A stretch of DNA of 64,000 nt. Origin: Smallanthus sonchifolius (taxonomy: Eukaryota; Streptophyta; Magnoliopsida; Asterales; Asteraceae). The translations under genes and the position numbers were made by a program. Each line of letters starts with the position of its first letter. Position 1 is the stretch's first letter. A model generated the notes under the pieces. The model had not been told where the DNA came from, did no database searches, and saw only the letters and a program-made list of their open reading frames with translations. Below are positions 10,105 through 20,045 of the stretch, piece after piece. Where the stretch lies: contig CM042027.1 in assembly GCA_023525975.1 (NCBI GenBank), positions 14,341,001 through 14,405,000 on the forward strand, in the 5' to 3' direction.

Positions 10105-10644
10105 ATTCCAGATAGGGGTGCAAACGAGCCGAGCTGCTCGCGAGCTACTCGAGATCGGCTCGTTAAAAAGCTCGAAACGAGCCGAGCTTAAACGAGCTCG
10201 AGCCTAAGAATAAGCTTGTTTATTAAACGAGCCCGAGCTTCACTTATCGAGCTCTAGCCGGCTCGCGAGCCTTAACGAGCCTTTTATTTATATAATGTTT
10301 TTAATATATTTAATATATATTTATAAAATAATAATAATAATTAGTATATATAAAATTAAGATAAATATAATTAAATAATATGTATTATGTTATATATAAA
10401 AACTATAATAAAATTTATATAAAAATAATTATAAATATATATAAATTAATTAATATATAATAAACGAGCCGAGCCCGAGCCGAGCTCGAGCTTGTAAAGC
10501 TACCAACGAGCCGAGCCCGAGCTTCAAAATTAGAGCTCGAATCGAGCCGAGCTCGAGCTCGAGCTCACAGTAAGTTAAACGAGCCGAGCTCGAGCCTAGT
10601 CAAGCTCGGGCTCGGCTCGGCTCGTTTGCACCCCTAATTCCAGA
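10105..10644. mobile_element. hAT-type MITE with perfect 8-bp target duplication
   Basis: The element proper is 10113-10636 (524 bp). Its terminal inverted repeats are TAGGGGTGCAAACGAGCCGA and the exact complement at the right end. It is flanked by ATTCCAGA on both sides (10105-10112 and 10637-10644), the 8-bp duplication made by hAT transposases. The outer thirds are packed with CGAGC/GCTCG words in both orientations, the middle is AT-rich, and there is no coding sequence. Confidence 0.95.
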
Positions 10645-11121
10645 CCTGTCCAAACTAGGCCCTCTCTGCCCATTCAGATAAGTTTCAGAAAACACTAGCA
10701 CAGATAATTTGTATTACTTATGCATCTATAGTTTGCCTCAGTTACGAATTGACAGTGCTAGCCCTAAGAGAATCAAGATAATAGCAAGTACTTGTTAACA
10801 TACAAAGACTAAACTGATTAATTAAATTGTGTTTTACGATCAGTTATTTAAATTAAATTAAATATAAGCACTTACATCGTATGAAAAGTAATGACGACAC
10901 ATGTCAGCTCTTCCAATGTAACCTAAATCAAGCTACTCATAGTAAATGGGTCTAAATTTACTCCAAAGTATAATAGGGAGATTATAAATATGATTAAAAC
11001 AAAGAACCTTGGTGTAGATTGTATTGAAGGATCTTGCGGTTTCTAAGAAAGATTCTAGATGTGCCCGCATCTTCATTTCCACATCAGCATAATCCTTATC
11101 GGGATTATATGAATGCTAGAT
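10645..11121. other. Intergenic, no gene seen
   Basis: No coding region or element end recognised. Confidence 0.4.
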
Positions 11122-11257
11122 TATAAGGGGATCAGGTATACTCACGTGAAACACCCCCGTGATCCTACGTGGGACAATGATCACGGCGTGATCATTTTGG
11201 AACACCGCCCCCTCGCCTAAAAAACGAAGCGCACGTCTCAATCGTGACCGGGCGGCG

Positions 11258-12349
11258 GCTAACACACTTTTACTCAAAGATTACTTTGACGAAGGTTGTT
11301 TATACGGGGAGGAGCAATTTAATACACGGTTTCGAATGAGTCGGAGATTATTTTTAAAAATTAATATTAATCTCGAGAGAGACGTGCCTTGGTTCCGTCA
11401 ACGTGTTGATGCAAGAGGTCGGGTTGGCTTCACCTCCATTCAAAAGTGTACGGCCGCGATTCGTCAAATGGCATATGGTACTGCTAGTGATTCGTTTGAC
11501 GATTACTTGAAGATGTCAGAACGAACGATCAGATCATGTATTTACAAGTTTTCTAAAGCTATAATTTTATTGTACGGTCAAAAATATTTACGTAAACCGT
11601 CGGCTAGCGACATTCAACAGTTATATGCTTTTCATGAAGCTAAACACGGCTTTGTCGGCATGCTTGGTAGCATCGATTGCACGCATTGGGATTGGAGAAA
11701 TTGCCCAAATGCGTGGCGAGGTCAGTTTGCACGCGGCGATCATCCTCGGCCAAGTATTATGCTTGAAGCCGTGGCTTCAAATGATCTATGGTTTTGGCAT
11801 GCATTTTTTGGCTTTGCCGATGCGAACAATGACATTAACGTTCTTAATCAATCGCCTATATTCGACGATATGATTAATGGAACCTCACCATACTCATCGT
11901 TTGAACTTAGAGGATCGCATTACAAGAAAGGGTATTATCTAGCTGATGGAATATATCCGAAATATGCAACAATTGTCAAGTCTCTAACGTGTCCGGAAGG
12001 TATTAAACGTAATAATTATAAAAAGGCTCATGATGCGGCAAGAAAAGATATTGAACGAGTGTTCGGTCTATTAAAGAATAAGTGGCATATAATAGAAAGG
12101 CCGGCTCGATCTTGGTCTCAAATCAAAATCCGGAACATTATGTATGCTTGTGTGATTTTGCATAATATGATTTTAGAGGATCAAGGAGCGACAATTTTTC
12201 AATACAACCCAAATGAGGAGGAGGTTACGTACGAAGAAATTGATGAAGATCAAAAGCGAGTAAACCGTCAAGAAATACACAATCGAGAAATTCATAACGC
12301 ACTAAAGGCGGACTTGATTGAGTATATTTATGAAAAATCAAATCATTAG
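11258..12349 (+). CDS. Harbinger-type transposase (Plant_tran/DDE_Tnp_4 family), 5'-incomplete
   Basis: Plant transposon protein family (PF04827-like): a DDE nuclease that cuts the element's ends. Visible landmarks are GMLGSIDCTHWDW (first catalytic D), GYYLADGIYPKYATIVK (second D) and ARKDIERVFGLLKNKWHII (catalytic E, with the typical RVFG.LK..W box). The N-terminal box LLLKDYFDEGCLYGEEQFNTRFRMSRRLFL is only present if the frame is read upstream of the first in-frame ATG (11336). No ATG was found further upstream in that frame, so the true start is lost or lies in another exon. From ATG 11336 the product is 337 residues, shorter than the roughly 400 residues usual for the family. The frame is uninterrupted, so the copy is fairly young. 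Confidence 0.85.
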   Translation, partial: ANTLLLKDYFDEGCLYGEEQFNTRFRMSRRLFLKININLERDVPWFRQRVDARGRVGFTSIQKCTAAIRQMAYGTASDSFDDYLKMSERTIRSCIYKFSKAIILLYGQKYLRKPSASDIQQLYAFHEAKHGFVGMLGSIDCTHWDWRNCPNAWRGQFARGDHPRPSIMLEAVASNDLWFWHAFFGFADANNDINVLNQSPIFDDMINGTSPYSSFELRGSHYKKGYYLADGIYPKYATIVKSLTCPEGIKRNNYKKAHDAARKDIERVFGLLKNKWHIIERPARSWSQIKIRNIMYACVILHNMILEDQGATIFQYNPNEEEVTYEEIDEDQKRVNRQEIHNREIHNALKADLIEYIYEKSNH

Positions 12350-12359
12350 TAATGTAATT

Positions 12360-12470
12360 TATTTTATTATTAATGTAATTTTTTTTATTATTAATGAATA
12401 TTATGTTTTATTTTATTTAAATATTATGTTTTATTTTATTTAAATATTATGTTTAATTTTAAATAAAAAT
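12360..12470. repeat. AT-rich tandem repeats behind the transposase
   Basis: A unit of about 28 bp (ATATTATGTTTTATTTTATT) is repeated imperfectly after the transposase stop codon. Confidence 0.6.
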
Positions 12471-12649
12471 TCAAAAATAAACATTAAATTATCACATCAC
12501 CACAATCACATGGGTATACCCCTTGCCATGTGATTATGGTGTGATTTTTCCAGAATCTGACGTGGCGCCACGTGACGTACACTTTATTATCACATCACAC
12601 CATAATCACATGGGTATACCCCTTACCCTAAGCACATAAAGAATATGAA

Positions 12650-12914
12650 AATGTCAATTAAGTGTGTTGTTAAAAAGAATCAATTAATCATATAATCCAA
12701 ATGTTCAAGGAGTTAGAAATAACCTTTGATGCTAAATCATCAACCATCTTGCAGACTCGATAGTCTACTAGATTGACTAGCGAGTTGTTTCTCCAAATCT
12801 GATACGTCAGGCCTGTAAATGAATTTTCATTTAAAAAAAAGATAATATGCTAGATTTGGTAGTCAAATGTCTTGAATACCATTCGGTTATGGCAAAAGTA
12901 AAAATAATATTGAG
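12650..12914. other. Short intergenic stretch, no gene seen
   Basis: No feature recognised between the Harbinger element and the SINE. Confidence 0.4.
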
Positions 12915-13078
12915 CTATTAGCTCAACAGTCAATGTGGGACTAGCCCACTTGGTAGAGACACTTGCCTCTTAAATGGGAGGTCATGGGTTCAAACTCAGG
13001 CATGGGATGATTATTTTGTGTAATTTAGGAGTATAATAGATCTGTCGTTAAAAAATAAAAAAAACTATTAGCTCAACA
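12915..13078 (+). mobile_element. tRNA-derived SINE with 14-bp target duplication
   Basis: The element is about 12929-13064. Its tRNA-like head has an A box (TAGCCCACTTGG, 12942-12953) and a B box (GGGTTCAAACTC, 12986-12997), the internal RNA polymerase III promoter. The tail is A-rich (TTAAAAAATAAAAAAAA). The flanks CTATTAGCTCAACA at 12915-12928 and 13065-13078 are identical 14-bp target duplications, as made by LINE-type integration. Confidence 0.9.
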
Positions 13079-13734
13079 ATTTTCCAGAATGGAAAATTTC
13101 AATTGATTTGTTCCATCCAAAAATGGAAGGCAACATGAAGAAAACATGTTTGTTACCCTCAATGAGTGGAATAACTCATTTTTAAAGAATGTGATCCCTC
13201 ACATGTGATTGATTCTCATCCTCATAATCTTTTTTTTTGACGTTTCTTTTTTTTTTTCTATTAATTTTGTTTGATCATTCTATGAAACTGTGTACTAACT
13301 AGACACAAAAATATGCAACTGTATATGTATATGATATGCAAGATTGATATAGAAGTTAGTAGTTATTTGATAATTATATAAAAAATAAAAGAAATAATTG
13401 ATCCTTTTAAGGATGACATTGCTAATAATAATTCATAGTGGAAATTATAAAATAGTAAATCTCAAAAACATACTTGATGTGGCTGTAACCGTAACATTGA
13501 ATAATATAAAAAAAAACTTACAATGGATATATTGAATGAATTTGCACATCAGTAAGGAACAATTTGCATTCCTAAGAGAATATTTGAGCTTGTTTTTCAG
13601 CAATAGAATCTATCAAAGTTTATGCTTAAATGAATAGCCGCCATCTCTGCTTGAGTAGACCAAAGTTTGAGAAGTTTATGAGTCCATGAATAAAGAAAAT
13701 TGCTTTTCAACAAAAAAATTTATCACCTATTCAT
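13079..13734. other. AT-rich intergenic with a small local duplication
   Basis: No gene. ATAGCCGCCATCTCTGCTT occurs near 13635 and again near 13758 in the last exon of the Ran relic, pointing to a partial local duplication of that exon. Confidence 0.5.
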
Positions 13735-14240
13735 TTAAGCGTCCTCGTTAACTTGCATAGCCGCCATCTCTGCTTCGATAGGCGCAATTTCCGCTTCGAT
13801 ATCCGCCAACTCAGCTTCATACTCTGATTCATTTCTGAAAAATCAAAATATTTGTGGTCAACCATTTTTTGCTATATATTTTAGTTATTTAGTTGTATTT
13901 TATTTTCTTTTAAAGAACTCTAACCTTTTTTGTGCTTCCAGATCTAGTTGAAGCACCTAAGGCGAAAGTCATGGGGCAGGCACAAACTGAATAGTGAGAT
14001 TGTTCCAAAATTGAGATATAAGTTAGTACTTCAACAAATAAATGTAATTGCAAGTACAAGATATGTAAGAGCCTTACAAAAGCTCTCTTAGGAAGTATAA
14101 AAACAGGTTTTCATAGTTGTGGTTAGATAACGCGGATACTTCGTAGTATTTCATTCTGAAATGTCGTGCCACCATTGTTGGTGTTACCACTCTTTCATTT
14201 TTCAAATCAATTTTGTTCCCACACATTACAACAGGCTGGA
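13735..14240 (-). pseudogene. Ran GTPase pseudogene (3' exons)
   Basis: Minus strand. 14074-about 14235 encodes PIQPVVMCGNKIDLKNERV...FRMKYYEVSALSNHNYENLFLYFLREL, matching the Ran G4 box (CGNKxD) and the following [23 protein letters not shown] region. After a GTAAGG donor, 13925-13986 reads FVPAP-stop-LSP-stop-VLQLDLEAQK, matching the HFVESPALAPPEVQIDLA part with two in-frame stops. 13735-13834 encodes a tail NESEYEAELADIEAEIAP... ending in a stop, like the acidic C-terminus of Ran. Exon order, donors (GTAAGG, GGTTAG) and acceptors (TATTCAG, TTTCAG) are preserved, so it arose by DNA duplication, not retrotransposition. The N-terminal G1-G3 exons are missing. Confidence 0.8.
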
Positions 14241-14375
14241 TAGGATAAAAGTGTACAGAGAATCGATTTCCGTTCACTATCTAGTCAATCTTCAATCACT
14301 GTTCAACGACTCATCGCCGCTACTTCTAAAAGATTTTTTAATTTTTTAGTTTTGATTTTTGACGTTGATAACAAA
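14232..14375. repeat. Dispersed repeat shared with 16691-16838
   Basis: About 140 bp (GGCTGGATAGGA...TTTTGACGTTGATAACAAAC) reappear in the same orientation at 16691-16838. A shorter flank of the Ran relic (CCATTTTTTGCTATATATTTT, near 13861) reappears near 16151. Parts of the Ran relic locus therefore exist twice, the second copy without recognisable exons. Confidence 0.7.
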
Positions 14376-15240
14376 CACTAGTGGGTTCGTCCACACAAAG
14401 CGGCCACCGAGGCTATTTTTTAGAGTGCAATCTAACCCGACCTGCCTTAAACACCGATTATATTTGGGTATTATTATTATTATAACTTCAAACCTAGCTC
14501 ACGAGCCGAGCCAAGCCTAGCTCGGGCTCAGCTTGTTTACAAACCAAGACGATCCAAGTCAGCAAGTTTACAACCGGAATGATTTCAAGCCTAGCTTTTT
14601 TCAAACAAGCTTTGAACCTCGGTTAAGTATCCAAAATTTTGCACTAAAAAATACTCATTGTTTACTCAACCTAACCAAAAAGGGAATGGAACACATGGTT
14701 CAATTTTCTTAAGTTAGGAGGCTTCTCTATTTATAATGGTTTGCTCTATGATTAGGTTGGGTAAACCACCAATGTGAAAAAAGCTAAAAAGTCAAAAAAA
14801 AAAATTGGTTTAACTTTAAAGGATTAGGCTTTGATGTACTTGTAAATTATGTTTAACAAGTGGTATTTAATATGGTGTCTTAAAATTAAGTAAAATTACT
14901 CTTTTGCCCACCCAATATGCATTATAAGGTAGTACAGATTAAAAAGTAGGGAAGCCCGCGATTCGCGGCGGCTGTGAAATACAACCACATTACTCTTGGG
15001 TTTAGTATTTTACAGTCTTACACTCTCACTAAAATTAATATGATTCAGTTTATATCAAGTTGACGGATTGATCCTGACCATCTTTAATCTTGGATTCAAA
15101 ACTTTAAAGTTTTAACTAGGTTTGGTTGGCTAATCATTAAACCCACGATAGTGAATTTAGTTTGGGTCTCCCTTTTATAAGATAAGAAACGTTCGAAGTT
15201 TTGTTTAACTTGGTGATGTGGGATAGACCCCAACCATCAC
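14376..15240. other. Intergenic, no gene seen
   Basis: Mostly AT-rich. A short GAGC/GCTCG-rich patch near 14490-14545 resembles the CGAGC-rich hAT MITE at 10113, but no ends were found. Confidence 0.35.
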
Positions 15241-15254
15241 ATGAGCACTTTTGA

Positions 15255-15420
15255 TCAATGTTTTCAAACCCGAACCGGACCGGCTGGTCGGACCAGAACC
15301 CGGTGGCTTGAACGTCCGATTTAGTATGCTGAAACGATCCTGCAGAGACCCGGCCGGTCAGACCGGGAACCAGTGGTCGGACCGGTAATCAGCGGTTGAA
15401 CCGGGCAACGGAAGTAGAGG
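15255..15420. repeat. CCGGT-rich repeat segment
   Basis: Repeated words such as ACCGGACCGG, GGTCGGACC and GGTCAGACCGG occur in both orientations over about 160 bp, unlike the AT-rich flanks. This fits a MITE or subterminal repeat block. No boundaries were identified. The minus-strand frame through 15656 is not a recognised protein. Confidence 0.4.
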
Positions 15421-15659
15421 ATGCTAGATCTATGAGTTGCGCGCGAAAAGGAAGGACAAAAAACTACGATTAAGTCGGATATGTGGTCGCCGTTGGTGGT
15501 GAGCGGCAGTGGCTGTGCACAACAGTGGCTGGAAAAAAGTACACCCTTAGAAAGATGAAGAGATAATTTTGGTAGAAAGAAAGCCCCCGTTGATGGTTGG
15601 AAATTTACAGCGTCGTTGCAGGTGTGCAACTTGTGTGTGTGTTTGGGTGATCCCAAATT

Positions 15660-17439
15660 TGGTACTTTATCCTCTATTTATACTACTTACATGGCTGATT
15701 TCTTGATCCATCTATATCTTGAAAAGGCTACAAGTTTATACATAAGAAAGTATAGAAAAGCCTAGCTATATATTGAGGAAATCTGGATTATTTCTTCGTA
15801 ACCATTCTTCTTGTTGCTTAACTTCACATTTTCTTCGAATATTTCCTCCATCGCTGCTAGACCCTTCTTCAGGACTTCTGCCTCTTGTTCTGTACATCCT
15901 GTAAAACAAAGTTTCACCATTCAATGATCATCTTTTTTTTCAACACTTTTGTGACCCTTCAAGGCTGATCTAGATCCTTCCCCATGCCCCTTTTTGATCC
16001 AGATTGTTATGGAATGTTCGGAGTCTTCCAGGCAGCCCTAGATGTTGCTAAATGTGTCCGGAACATTCCGGAATCCAAGACTTGTGACTTGTGACTTGTA
16101 TTTAGGCGGGACATGACATTTAGCTCTACATTAAACAACAATTGTGGTTATCCATTTTTTGCTATATATTTTAAAGCATTCGCATCACGTTCTTTATACT
16201 TATCTTTATAATTTAACTAAAAATCATTATTCCATAAAAAAATGTTCATTTTTTAAAAACCTCTCACATATCATTTCTTATCCGTATAATTAAAGAAATG
16301 GTTAAGGAGTATGTATATTTAAGATTCTAGTGTTAATTTCCTTATAGTTTTAAGGATAAAGATAAGATTTAAAAAACTTGATGTAAGACCCTTTTAATTT
16401 AAGTTTATCATAAAATTGGTTTTCAAATTTTGTCATAACCATGTCAATCAATAATTCGGTTATTTATGTTCGGTTTTCTATCTATTTTCATTATGTTTAA
16501 TTCGTGTTTTCTCATGATTATACTAGGTTAAAAAACTCGTGTATTATACATGTTAAATAAAAAAATTAAATAGTTATTACCAATGCAAGTTACTATTACA
16601 ATGAGGTTTTAAAGAGCATAAATTTAACCTTACTTTAGTGAAAACTATCATATTATTAAACAAGTAAAAAATGATATTGGTTTCCCTTCACGTTCAAGAG
16701 GCTGGATAGGACAAAAGTGTACATAGACTTGATTTCTGTTCACTGTTTAGTCGATCTTCAATCACTGTTCAACGACTCATGCCACTACTTATAAAAGACT
16801 TTTTTTTTAGTTTTGATTTTTGACGTTGATAACAAACATAAATATATATATCATTCTTTTTTTTTGTTACTTGTTGGTGCTTAGTTTTGTAGTAGTGAAA
16901 TAATTTATTTTTCCATGAGTGTTATATTTCCTTTAAAAAGACTCAAGCGGTTATTATTTATGATATAAAAATGAACATTTTAGGATTTGATGTATTAGAG
17001 TTCTAAAGTTTTTCTCTATCATTAGTTCACTTAAGCAAGTTTTATTTGACATCAATTTCATTAATTTTATAGATCACTTGGTTTATTAGACTTGGCATTA
17101 TATTCTCTATTCAATTCCAGATTCTTGAGTTATTTAAATGATTTGAGAATAGTAAAACTTTTATAAAAGTTCAAAGCAAAATATTATTGGATGACGTAAG
17201 CACATGTTGACAATGTGTACTTGTCTTTAAGAGATAAACCTACTAGTTGCACAAGTTGACACAGTCATAAACGAATTAATAATTCGTTTACGCTTGTGAA
17301 GGAAACTCTATAAATAGCAATACAAAACAAGAAGCAAAATGTAAGAGCGAACTAGAGCGATTCAAAGTTGTCTTACGATCTTTTCTCTCATTCATCACAA
17401 CCCACTAGAACACTTTATTAGTGTTAGCACATAATACTT
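15660..17439. other. Intergenic with degraded repeats
   Basis: No gene found. It contains the second copy of the Ran-locus repeat (16691-16838). Near 16525 a minus-strand Helitron-like 3' end (complement of CTAGGTTAAAAAACTCGTGT) lacks a recognisable 5' partner. Confidence 0.4.
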
Positions 17440-17582
17440 TTGTGAAGTATTTTTCTTTTAATGGCAACTCACACACTCACATAGTCCTGCTCCTAAACTA
17501 AATAAATTCTTAATCTACCTCATGATAGGATTTGAACCCTCGTGTTTTCACTGGGATACCAACCCAAGTGGCATTGTGAAGT
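17440..17582 (-). mobile_element. tRNA-derived SINE with 9-bp target duplication
   Basis: The element is 17449-17573 on the minus strand. The A box reads TGCCACTTGGGTTGG and the B box GGTTCAAATCC, followed by a body with TAGATTAAGAATTTA and an A-rich 3' end (plus strand TTTTTCTTTTA at about 17450). TTGTGAAGT flanks both sides (17440-17448 and 17574-17582). It differs in sequence from the SINE at 12929, so it is probably another family. Confidence 0.75.
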
Positions 17583-17769
17583 TTAATTAACTAGCATCTT
17601 TCCTTTATTCACTTTTGGTTGAGTTACTTTAGTACGGGTGAATAACACACAAAAATATTCTATATCCAGACTGTCAAGTTTGATTTCAGATTCCACACAA
17701 AACATCACACACTTCAATTTTATTGAAATTGATCTTAATTATAAAGAATAACCGATTGCAATAGAGTGG

Positions 17770-18182
17770 CAGGTAAATGGCCAACAAACTGTGCCACAAC
17801 CCCCTTTTTGATAGAAAAACCGATCCTACTAAAAACAAAGCATTGAGTCTTAGTGGCCGAAAAATTACTATGCACGACCCGCTAAACCTTATTCGGCAAT
17901 TCCACAGCCTCTAGGGCTAGGAAACCAAAAGTAGCAACTACAAAAGGGATAAACATGTGTTGATTCTCCAAACAAGCCTTCTCGTGTTTAGCAACTTTGC
18001 TAGATTCCGTCTTCAACGCAACCTGACCCGCAATAAACCCATTGTGCTTGAGCCCAACAAAAGGGGACACTCCTGTAAAGCCCACACAATCATGTTTCCC
18101 CATGCCCACCCGAACACAAGAATATCAGCTAGCCAAATAGTAGACTTCCCTTCAAGTGGATCCGTCAGAAAGTTCACGATGA
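17770..18182 (-). pseudogene. Second copy of the RT-element zinc-knuckle/endonuclease-like tail (decayed)
   Basis: Minus strand, in two frames: VNFLTDPLEGKSTIWLADILVFGW (about 18100-18180), then MGKHDCVGFTGVSPFVG...KTESSKVAKHEKACLENQHMFIPFVVATFGFLALEAVELPNKV (17882-18109), then after a stop a weak tail ending FVGHLPA near 17772. It parallels the copy at 6050-6739 almost block for block, but the zinc knuckle is missing, RPAD has become WLAD, and there is a frameshift and a stop. Confidence 0.8.
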
Positions 18183-19360
18183 CCTACAATGTTTAAGTAT
18201 TAAAAGTAAAAAACACTACTGTTACATCAACTCATTCATAAAAAATGGATCAAAATTATCACTCTAGCATATATTATCAAGTTGGTTAAAATTACCAAAT
18301 GGCCTGTAGTAGATTGCCCCCTTTGATAAACCCTAATCAATAATAAATCTTGAACCATATTTCTTTGTCAAACCTGGTTAACACATCAAATCAAATCATG
18401 CTTATTCCAAAAGTGAAGAGGAGACCTTGACATAGAAAAACAAGTAATAATAATGAGTAAAACAGAATCTAAGGTAATGTCCTAAAAAATAGTTTAATTT
18501 GAAAGCAAACTCCTAAGGACCATTGTACTAACTTTTAAACTTTAAAGCTATCTTATAGTTAATCTTTTTTTTTTTGAACGGCGACTTTCAATTTGAGTGG
18601 CAGTTATCTTATAGTTAATCTATTTACAACTCTTCCGTTACTATTTACTATTTTTAATAACTTTATTTTAATTTCTATCAAGTAAAATTTCAACTCTCTT
18701 TTATACATTAGGGTTTCTATAACAATCTAAAAGTTGGTTCTAGTCCAAAATGTCATAGACCACCTGTCTTCTTGTTATTCATGTTAGAGTTCTTTCACAT
18801 GAAATATGTTCATCTTGTTACCAATTGTTATTACATATGTTTTATTGTATATTTGATTAAGATTCGTTTAATTTTCTCTAACGATGATGAAGTTTGCGAA
18901 TTTTGAGTTGAATCTCATCAGATTTGGCTGTTTTTTGGTTGCTTTAGTGATGATATAGTATTCTTCACATCGAACTGTTTTGTTGTTAAATTATACACCA
19001 GTTTAGGCTTCTGTTGAGGTCGTTCTAACATAAATCGATGTGATTTGTGAATTGTTAACGTAATAACCTGATTTTTTTTAAGAATAAATATAATAATATT
19101 AAAAATATTACGCGTGTTTGATTATTCCGGCCAAATGTTGTCCTCACAACCACAAGGTGAGATGCATACAAGTTACGAGTCAATTTGTTTACAAGAGTAT
19201 ATGTTTAACGTTTTTACGGTTTATTATTATTGTTTTTGTTATCCCCACTATGCTTTTGGTCTATTGTTTTTGTGCGCGTTAGGTTATTAAATGAAACTAT
19301 TTAGGTTAGGAGGCATTTATGTTAAATCATATAACATTTAAGCATTAAAAAATCATGTTC
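18183..19360. other. Intergenic, probable upstream region of the eRF1 relic
   Basis: No coding sequence. The segment 18700-20040 runs into the eRF1 relic and ends in a splice-acceptor-like TTTCGTAG 14 bases before its ATG, as expected for a 5'-leader intron. Confidence 0.4.
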
Positions 19361-19632
19361 ATAAGTGACACGACAGCCCTAGTTAGATTAGAATGTTAGG
19401 GTTAATATGTAGTTGATTAAGAACATAATATTTTAATGTTTAGCATCTGTCATGTTTAGCTAGTGTAGTTCATGTTTTTTTAAGCTTTAGCTTTATTTTT
19501 GTCAGTTTAGTATCTTCAATGTGTTAAGAAGAATGCTAAGGTGATGCTGTTCACAAATTAGCTCAGAATTTATAAATAGTTTGGTTGACTTCTGTGTCTC
19601 TGTGTTTGAGAAGCACTTGATCTGTGTAGCTT

Positions 19633-19917
19633 ATTTGGAACAGGGCCAGAGTTGACCATGGGCGAGGAGGGCGACCGCCCAGGGCCCGCTTTCCCCGAGG
19701 GCCCAAAATTTTTAATTTTTTATATGTATTATGTAGATATATATAACTTTTTAAAACTATTACAGTATGTCATTTGAAAACTATAATTTTGTTATGTTTA
19801 TTGTGAAATTTGTTTCTCCTAATAAAGAATTTCTCATTAAGAATGTTTATCGTTTGGGCCCATTTTTGCTAGTTCGCCCTGAGCCCCTAAATCCTCAGCT
19901 CCGGCCCTGATTTGGAA
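19633..19917. mobile_element. hAT-type MITE with perfect 8-bp target duplication
   Basis: The element is 19641-19909 (269 bp). It begins CAGGGCCAGAG and ends CTCCGGCCCTG, giving terminal inverted repeats CAGGGCC. ATTTGGAA flanks both sides (19633-19640 and 19910-19917), a hAT 8-bp duplication. The interior is non-coding, with further GGGCCC/GGGCCCA inverted words. It sits in the upstream (intron) region of the eRF1 relic. Confidence 0.93.
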
Positions 19918-20045
19918 CATTACTTTTTCTCTAATTTTTTGTGTTAGCTGCAACATTGAGTGTGCTTATATTTGAGGTTATTTTCTTCTGTTTGTTCATG
20001 TACACGTGATTTATTTTGCCTTGTTTTCGTAGATAGTTTGTCACA

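Larger units (their letters stand above)
11122..12636 (+). mobile_element. PIF/Harbinger DNA transposon
   Basis: The left end AAGGGGATCAGGTATACTCA and the right end (complement AAGGGGTATACCCATGTGAT) are related inverted repeats; the left one carries about five extra bases. A Harbinger-type transposase frame lies between them. The right end is duplicated: two GGGTATACCCCTT blocks near 12511 and 12611 flank a palindromic segment (GACGTGGCGCCACGTGACGT near 12557). This suggests a nested MITE or a foldback end. The second PIF gene (Myb-like ORF) is absent, so the copy is non-autonomous at best. I could not fix the 3-bp target duplication. Confidence 0.75.

Noticed and set aside
15321..15656. 111-codon minus-strand frame across the CCGGT-rich segment
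   Set aside because: The frame is held open by repeat composition (CCGGTC words); no protein family is recognisable.
7942..16893. A 9-kb CACTA element bounded by CACTACTACAAAA at 7942 and TTTTGTAGTAGTG near 16882
   Set aside because: The 3-bp flanks differ (AGT versus AAA), the subterminal sequences do not match, and the interval holds many unrelated elements. Probably chance.
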